From contig CANRMK010000083.1 of assembly GCA_947631715.1 (NCBI GenBank), positions 1 to 8,961 of the forward strand: a stretch of 8,961 nt of DNA, written 5' to 3'. This DNA comes from an uncultured Acetatifactor sp. (GTDB lineage Bacteria > Bacillota > Clostridia > Lachnospirales > Lachnospiraceae). Shown in pieces: positions 5,105 through 8,961 of this stretch. The notes below the pieces were generated by a model. The model made no database searches, was not told the DNA's origin, and saw nothing but the letters and a program-made list of their open reading frames with translations. Every line of letters starts with the position of its first letter. Within the stretch, counting starts at the first letter, position 1. The translations under genes were made by a program, and so were the position numbers.

Positions 5105-6575
5105 AGAACAGCTCCACCTTTCCGCCGTCCTCTTTCAGGGCCCCTGTGAACAGGGAGAGCACTTCCCTGTCGATCTTGCCCTGCTCTGCCATCTCCCCCA
5201 GCACCGCCAGCGCCTTTTCCTGCTCCATGGACTTCTTATAGGGCCGGTCCGAGCTGGTCAGCGCTTCGAACACGTCCACCACCGCCAGCATTCTGGCCTC
5301 GAACGGGATCTCGTCCCCCTTAAGCCCCTTGGGATAACCGCTTCCGTCCAGCAGCTCATGATGTGCGCCCGCCCACAGGACAATGTGCGGATACCGCTTT
5401 TCAAAGTTCATCTTCTGCATGAATTTGATGGTGTAGATCACATGGGACTGTATGGTCCTGCGCTCGGCTGCGGTGAGATTTCCGGCAGGAATGGTGAGGC
5501 ATTCCAGCTCCTGGGGCATCAGATAGGGCCGCTTTCTGCCGTCCGCATCGGCGTATGTCCTTTCCCCCAGCCGCTTCATGGCGGCGATCTCATCTTCCTC
5601 CAGGCGGTTCTTCCGGTCGATCTCCTCCACCTGCTGCGCAGCGTCCAGAAGATAATTCTTCTCCCGGATCCAGGTGTTCCTGTCGATCCTGCCCTCCAGA
5701 TAATCAATATGGTACAGGGAGATCAGATGCTCGAACCGTTCCTTGATCAGGGCGATCCCGCTGCCTAAGCGCGTACTCTTGTCAATGACCTCGTTGGGGA
5801 TCACGAGCTTTCCGATATCATGCATCAGCGCGGCCATCAGCAGTTCGTCCCGGTGGGCGTTGGTGAAATAGCGCTCCGTCTCTTTCCGCTCGTGCAGCCT
5901 GTTGATATGATCCACCAGAAGTCTTGTATATAGATATACGTTTCTGGAATGGTAATAGTTATAGGGCGTCCGCGCATCAATGGCATCTGTGAACACCTGG
6001 GTGATGGAGATCATCAGCTCTTCGATCTCCTGCAGAAAGAGCATGTTGGAAACAGCCACCGCCGCCTGGGAGCCCAGCGACTGCAGCACCTTTTCATACT
6101 CCTTTGCAAAGGGGATCACCCGCCCCTCCCTGTCCTTGGCGTTGATCAGCTGTACCACGCCCACCAGCTTTTCCTCATGGTTCACCAGCGGGAATACCAG
6201 AATGGACCCGGTCCTGTACCCGGTAAGCTGGTCGTACTCCTTTGGGCCGTCAAAATCAAACTCGCCGCAGTGATACGCGTCCTCGATATTCAACAGCTTT
6301 CTGTGGATAGCGGCATAGGCGCACACATTCCGGGGATCCATGGACACGGGGGGATACTGCTCCCCGTCCACGCCCTTTCGGTCCATCCCCAGGGAGCGGT
6401 TCTTCATAATGCAGAATCTCAGCTTTTCCTCCTCATAGAGGTAAAGCGTGCCCCCGTCACACCCCGTCAGTTCCATGGCACAGTCAATGATCTTTGACAG
6501 AAGCTCGTCAAAGTCCCTCTCTCCTGTGAGCTGAAGACCGATCTCCAGCAGTTTATCAGCCTGTATCCTCTCCAT
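5058..6575 (-). CDS. GAF-HD-GYP phosphodiesterase (cyclic di-GMP hydrolase family)
   Basis: The 505-residue soluble protein has an N-terminal GAF sensory domain (about 18-178) and a C-terminal HD-GYP domain. HD-GYP proteins hydrolyse cyclic di-GMP to pGpG or GMP; some act on other cyclic dinucleotides. Visible metal-site and signature residues are H209 (YHSRN), HDIGK (252-256), H378 (IQSHV), HHELLDGSGYP (405-415, an intact GYP motif) and D434 in VVDVFEALTSSDRPYKK, so an active enzyme is predicted. Between HDIGK and H378 lies an insertion of about 90 residues beyond the usual spacing, mostly charged and helical. The GAF domain retains part of the NKFDE-type region (INAKDREG...FAKEYE) seen in cyclic-nucleotide-binding GAFs. 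The gene starts 28 bp after the adenylyl cyclase stop, with a weak GGAAAGAG ribosome binding site, and overlaps the next gene by 47 bp. A tightly linked operon member is likely. Confidence 0.93.
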   Translation of the reverse strand: MERIQADKLLEIGLQLTGERDFDELLSKIIDCAMELTGCDGGTLYLYEEEKLRFCIMKNRSLGMDRKGVDGEQYPPVSMDPRNVCAYAAIHRKLLNIEDAYHCGEFDFDGPKEYDQLTGYRTGSILVFPLVNHEEKLVGVVQLINAKDREGRVIPFAKEYEKVLQSLGSQAAVAVSNMLFLQEIEELMISITQVFTDAIDARTPYNYYHSRNVYLYTRLLVDHINRLHERKETERYFTNAHRDELLMAALMHDIGKLVIPNEVIDKSTRLGSGIALIKERFEHLISLYHIDYLEGRIDRNTWIREKNYLLDAAQQVEEIDRKNRLEEDEIAAMKRLGERTYADADGRKRPYLMPQELECLTIPAGNLTAAERRTIQSHVIYTIKFMQKMNFEKRYPHIVLWAGAHHELLDGSGYPKGLKGDEIPFEARMLAVVDVFEALTSSDRPYKKSMEQEKALAVLGEMAEQGKIDREVLSLFTGALKEDGGKVELFYGQEDTASEMDPEDP

Positions 6576-6603
6576 CTGTCACTCTTTCCGCTGACTATGC
6601 AGC

Positions 6604-8403
6604 TTATATTGGCTTTTCCAGCAAATAGGCTGTCACGCTGTCGCGCCTGCCCTTTAATCTCTGCTCCCCTATGGGTCTGGCCTGGTAACGGTCCCGCACC
6701 ATTTCGTACGTCTGGCCGCTGATCAGCACCTGTCCGCCCTCGGCAATGCTCTCCAGGCGCTCCGCCACATTGACGGTGTCTCCGATCGCGGTGTAGTCCA
6801 TTCTGTAGCTGCAGCCGATATTTCCCACAACGGCGTCCCCCGCATGAATGCCCACACCACAGGAGATCCTCCGGCCGAACTCCCGCTCAAGCTCCTCATT
6901 CAGCCCCTCCACCGCCTCAATGATATCTAATCCCGTCTGCACCGCCCGGCAGGCGTAATCCGCCACATCCACAGGCGCATTGTACACGGCCATCACCGCG
7001 TCTCCGATAAATTTATCCAGGGTGCCCTCGTTGCGAAAGACCGCCTCCGTGACCTTTTCCAGATACCGGTTCAGGATCTCCACCACCTCCCCCGGCGGAA
7101 GTCCCTCGGACATGCGGGTAAAGCCCCTGATATCCACGAACAGCACTGCCACACGGCGCATTCTGCCCCCAAGCTCGATCTGGACGCCGTCTCCCCGTGC
7201 CAGCTCCTCCACCACCTGGGGCGCCATATAGGTGCGAAATGCCTGGAGGATCCTGCGCCTGCGGAGCCGTTCCGTCAGATACCCGCCGGCCAGCCGGGCC
7301 AGAAAGACCGCCGCCACCGCCGCCATGATCAGAAAGCACCGCCAGTACAGGCCGTTTCTGTACAGAGAGACCGCCGCCGCGGGCACCGCAAGCCAAATGA
7401 CCGCCCCTGCCGCCAGGTTGACCGCAAATCTGCTCCTGCAGGCCAGGAACGTATAACCGCCCACAATAGCCGCAGCAAGCAGGGCGCAGACAGAGACCGG
7501 CAGATTCCGGTAAGTCCTCCCGTCCAGCAGCGCATTTACGTGATTGGCCTGCACTTCCACTCCGTTCATCACAGTGCTTCTCGCCACAGGCACCATATAC
7601 TGATCCATCATGCCGGAAGAATAGGCTCCCACCAGCACGATGCTGTCCTTGAACACCTTCATATCGCAGCGGCCCGCCGCAATGTCCGCGTAGGAATACA
7701 GCTCATACATTCCCGGCGCCGCGGTATAGTCGAACCCATAGACATTGTTGTCCGTCTTCGGAAGCGCCGGCGTTTCTCCCCTGCTCTCCAGATAGCTCCT
7801 GTAGATCTCCCACGCGAAGCTGTACTCCCTGCCCCCGTCCGTATCCGTATAGAGAAGCGCCCGCCGCACATAATTGTCCGTATCCTGCCTGGCATTGGTA
7901 AAGCCCTGCCTGGTCACGGCCGCCAGCGCGTCATAGGGCCTCTCCACCTGTTCCACATACATGGTGTTCATACGGAAGCTTCCGTCCGGCTGCTGCTCCA
8001 GCCTCGCCGTATAATCCAGGTAGGAAGCCATCACCACATTCCCTGACCGGGCCGCAGCCTCCGCCAGGGCCCTGTCTCCCTCGGGATCCCGATCGCCGAA
8101 GTAATTGATATCGAACGCGATCACCGCAGGGGCGTACTCCGGGTCGAAAGCATTCAAAAGATCGGCCCCCTGCTGTCTCGTCCAGCCGGAAAAAGGGCCC
8201 AGCTCCTTTAAGGACGCCTCATCGATCCCGATGATTTTGATCCGGTTGTCCACAGGCTGCCTGTGAATGAACAGGGTGTCCCCAAAAGCATATTCCAGTC
8301 TCTGAAACGGCGCCCATACGGTAAGAAGAGCGGCGGCGGCCGCCGCTGCTGCCGCCAGTACCGCTCTTCTGATATTCGGTGGTGTCTTTCCCTCTTCTCT
8401 CAT
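6604..8403 (-). CDS. CHASE2-domain transmembrane class III adenylyl cyclase
   Basis: The 599-residue protein has an alanine-rich N-terminal membrane segment (about 12-30), an extracytoplasmic CHASE2 sensor domain (about 31-290), three closely spaced membrane helices (about 301-321, 326-346, 354-372) and a cytoplasmic class III cyclase domain (about 412-597). Catalytic residues are complete: metal aspartates D424 (LFVDIRGF) and D468 (KFIGDAVM), purine-selecting K464 and D542 (AIGDTVN), and transition-state N545 and R549 (NVAERLE). The Lys/Asp pair predicts ATP as substrate, giving cAMP. The start has AGGAA seven bases upstream and lies 24 bp after the stop of the InlB-repeat gene. CHASE2 domains are thought to sense extracellular or envelope stimuli; the ligand is unknown. 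cAMP signalling is poorly documented in clostridia, so the target is open, with the GAF-HD-GYP protein next door a natural candidate. Confidence 0.95.
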   Translation of the reverse strand: MREEGKTPPNIRRAVLAAAAAAAAALLTVWAPFQRLEYAFGDTLFIHRQPVDNRIKIIGIDEASLKELGPFSGWTRQQGADLLNAFDPEYAPAVIAFDINYFGDRDPEGDRALAEAAARSGNVVMASYLDYTARLEQQPDGSFRMNTMYVEQVERPYDALAAVTRQGFTNARQDTDNYVRRALLYTDTDGGREYSFAWEIYRSYLESRGETPALPKTDNNVYGFDYTAAPGMYELYSYADIAAGRCDMKVFKDSIVLVGAYSSGMMDQYMVPVARSTVMNGVEVQANHVNALLDGRTYRNLPVSVCALLAAAIVGGYTFLACRSRFAVNLAAGAVIWLAVPAAAVSLYRNGLYWRCFLIMAAVAAVFLARLAGGYLTERLRRRRILQAFRTYMAPQVVEELARGDGVQIELGGRMRRVAVLFVDIRGFTRMSEGLPPGEVVEILNRYLEKVTEAVFRNEGTLDKFIGDAVMAVYNAPVDVADYACRAVQTGLDIIEAVEGLNEELEREFGRRISCGVGIHAGDAVVGNIGCSYRMDYTAIGDTVNVAERLESIAEGGQVLISGQTYEMVRDRYQARPIGEQRLKGRRDSVTAYLLEKPI

Positions 8404-8427
8404 GGCCGTATTCCTGTCCGCCTCCGG

Positions 8428-8961
8428 TCAGTCGTCCTTGTCCCCGCCGCCCGGCTGCCCGGCGTCTTCCATTCCTTCCAAAAGCCCCTCATACTTCTCG
8501 ATATCTTTCCTGACACAATAGCAGCGGTAAAACTTCTCCTGGGCATTGCGCCATATCCGTGTGACATAAAGGTTTTCTCCGTCTGACCAAGCGGGGAAGA
8601 GCCACAGATCCGATCGGATCGTGCTCTCTCCGAATTTCCATTCCGTGCCGTCTTCCGTATACCACCCTTGAAAGGTCAAAGCCTTGCCGTCCAGCATCCC
8701 GGACGGCGTTTCCGGGGCAGTAAAACCTCCGACCCCGTGTCTTTCCTCTTCATAGACCTCGGGCATTTCCTCTCCGATCACGGCCACGGCGCCTCCCTCT
8801 TTTTCCACGGTCTCTGCAATGGCCGGCAGATAATAGATGACCCGCAACCCTGCTGCCCCGGCTTCCGTTCCCTGTTCATCGCCATTTGCCGGAGTATACC
8901 AGGCAATCTCGGCATCAACGTCCTCCGGCGTAGCAGTGGGATCGGCCGGCTTCGGTGTATC
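8428..8961 (-). CDS. C-terminal part of a probable extracellular protein with an InlB B-type repeat, open at the window edge
   Basis: The frame is open from the window edge through 177 codons to TGA at 8428-8430. A TTG at 8845-8847 could be read as a start, but the frame upstream of it is uninterrupted and coding-like, so it is treated as internal. The visible part starts with a Pro/Thr/Ala-rich stretch (DTPKPADPTATPEDVDAE) typical of a surface linker. It then carries a Listeria-Bacteroides/InlB B-like repeat: VIYYLPA, a variable stretch, GGFTAPE, then FQGWYTEDGTEW and LWLFPAWSDG, the usual F-x-GWYT...LyAxW pattern. The tail is acidic and Gly-rich (GQPGGGDKDD) with no LPxTG sorting signal. 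It lies 24 bp upstream of the CHASE2 cyclase, so it may be the envelope partner or input of that cyclase. The N-terminal domains (a FecR-like domain would not surprise) are outside the window. Confidence 0.82.
   Translation of the reverse strand, partial: DTPKPADPTATPEDVDAEIAWYTPANGDEQGTEAGAAGLRVIYYLPAIAETVEKEGGAVAVIGEEMPEVYEEERHGVGGFTAPETPSGMLDGKALTFQGWYTEDGTEWKFGESTIRSDLWLFPAWSDGENLYVTRIWRNAQEKFYRCYCVRKDIEKYEGLLEGMEDAGQPGGGDKDD

Noticed and set aside
4809..5768. Plus-strand open frame (319 codons) across the TIM-barrel/HD-GYP junction
   Set aside because: It runs antisense to both well-supported genes and has no recognisable domain.
8845..8847. TTG as the true start of the InlB-repeat protein
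   Set aside because: The same frame stays open and coding-like to the window edge with a Pro/Thr-rich linker, and no ribosome binding site precedes the TTG.

Overview
The window looks like chromosome from a moderately high-GC clostridial Firmicute, most likely Lachnospiraceae. This rests on an EF-G/Tet(M)-like GTPase fused to a YacP/Rae1-type nuclease, an ECF-type ThiT under a TPP riboswitch, AGGAGG-type ribosome binding sites and sigma-A-like promoter spacing. It is inference from gene content; there is no rRNA or species marker.

Layout. Positions 1-62 hold the last codons of a plus-strand gene cut by the window edge. It converges on a large minus-strand gene (75-2861) encoding a five-domain translational GTPase of the tetracycline ribosomal-protection type, with a variable linker and a C-terminal NYN/PIN-like nuclease domain. 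The 622-bp divergent intergenic region (2862-3483) holds a 215-bp element with 15-bp perfect terminal inverted repeats and flanking AAAAAT direct repeats. It is followed by a strong plus-strand promoter, a TPP riboswitch and a hairpin that buries the thiT Shine-Dalgarno sequence. thiT (3484-4173) encodes the thiamine-binding S component of an ECF transporter.

From 4202 to the right edge all genes are on the minus strand, closely spaced and in operon order: the C-terminal part of an InlB-repeat protein (open at the edge), a CHASE2-transmembrane class III adenylyl cyclase, a GAF-HD-GYP phosphodiesterase with a long insertion in its catalytic domain, and an AP-endonuclease-2/xylose-isomerase-like TIM-barrel protein that overlaps the HD-GYP gene by 47 bp. 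This suggests a signalling cassette in which an envelope input controls cAMP synthesis and a GAF-regulated cyclic-dinucleotide phosphodiesterase; the link to the TIM-barrel enzyme is unknown.

Most worth following are the GTPase-nuclease fusion (an A-site-binding factor joined to a family whose B. subtilis member cuts mRNA in the A site), the MITE-like element between the divergent promoters, and the two-nucleotide signalling operon. No tRNA, rRNA, CRISPR array or transposase gene was seen.
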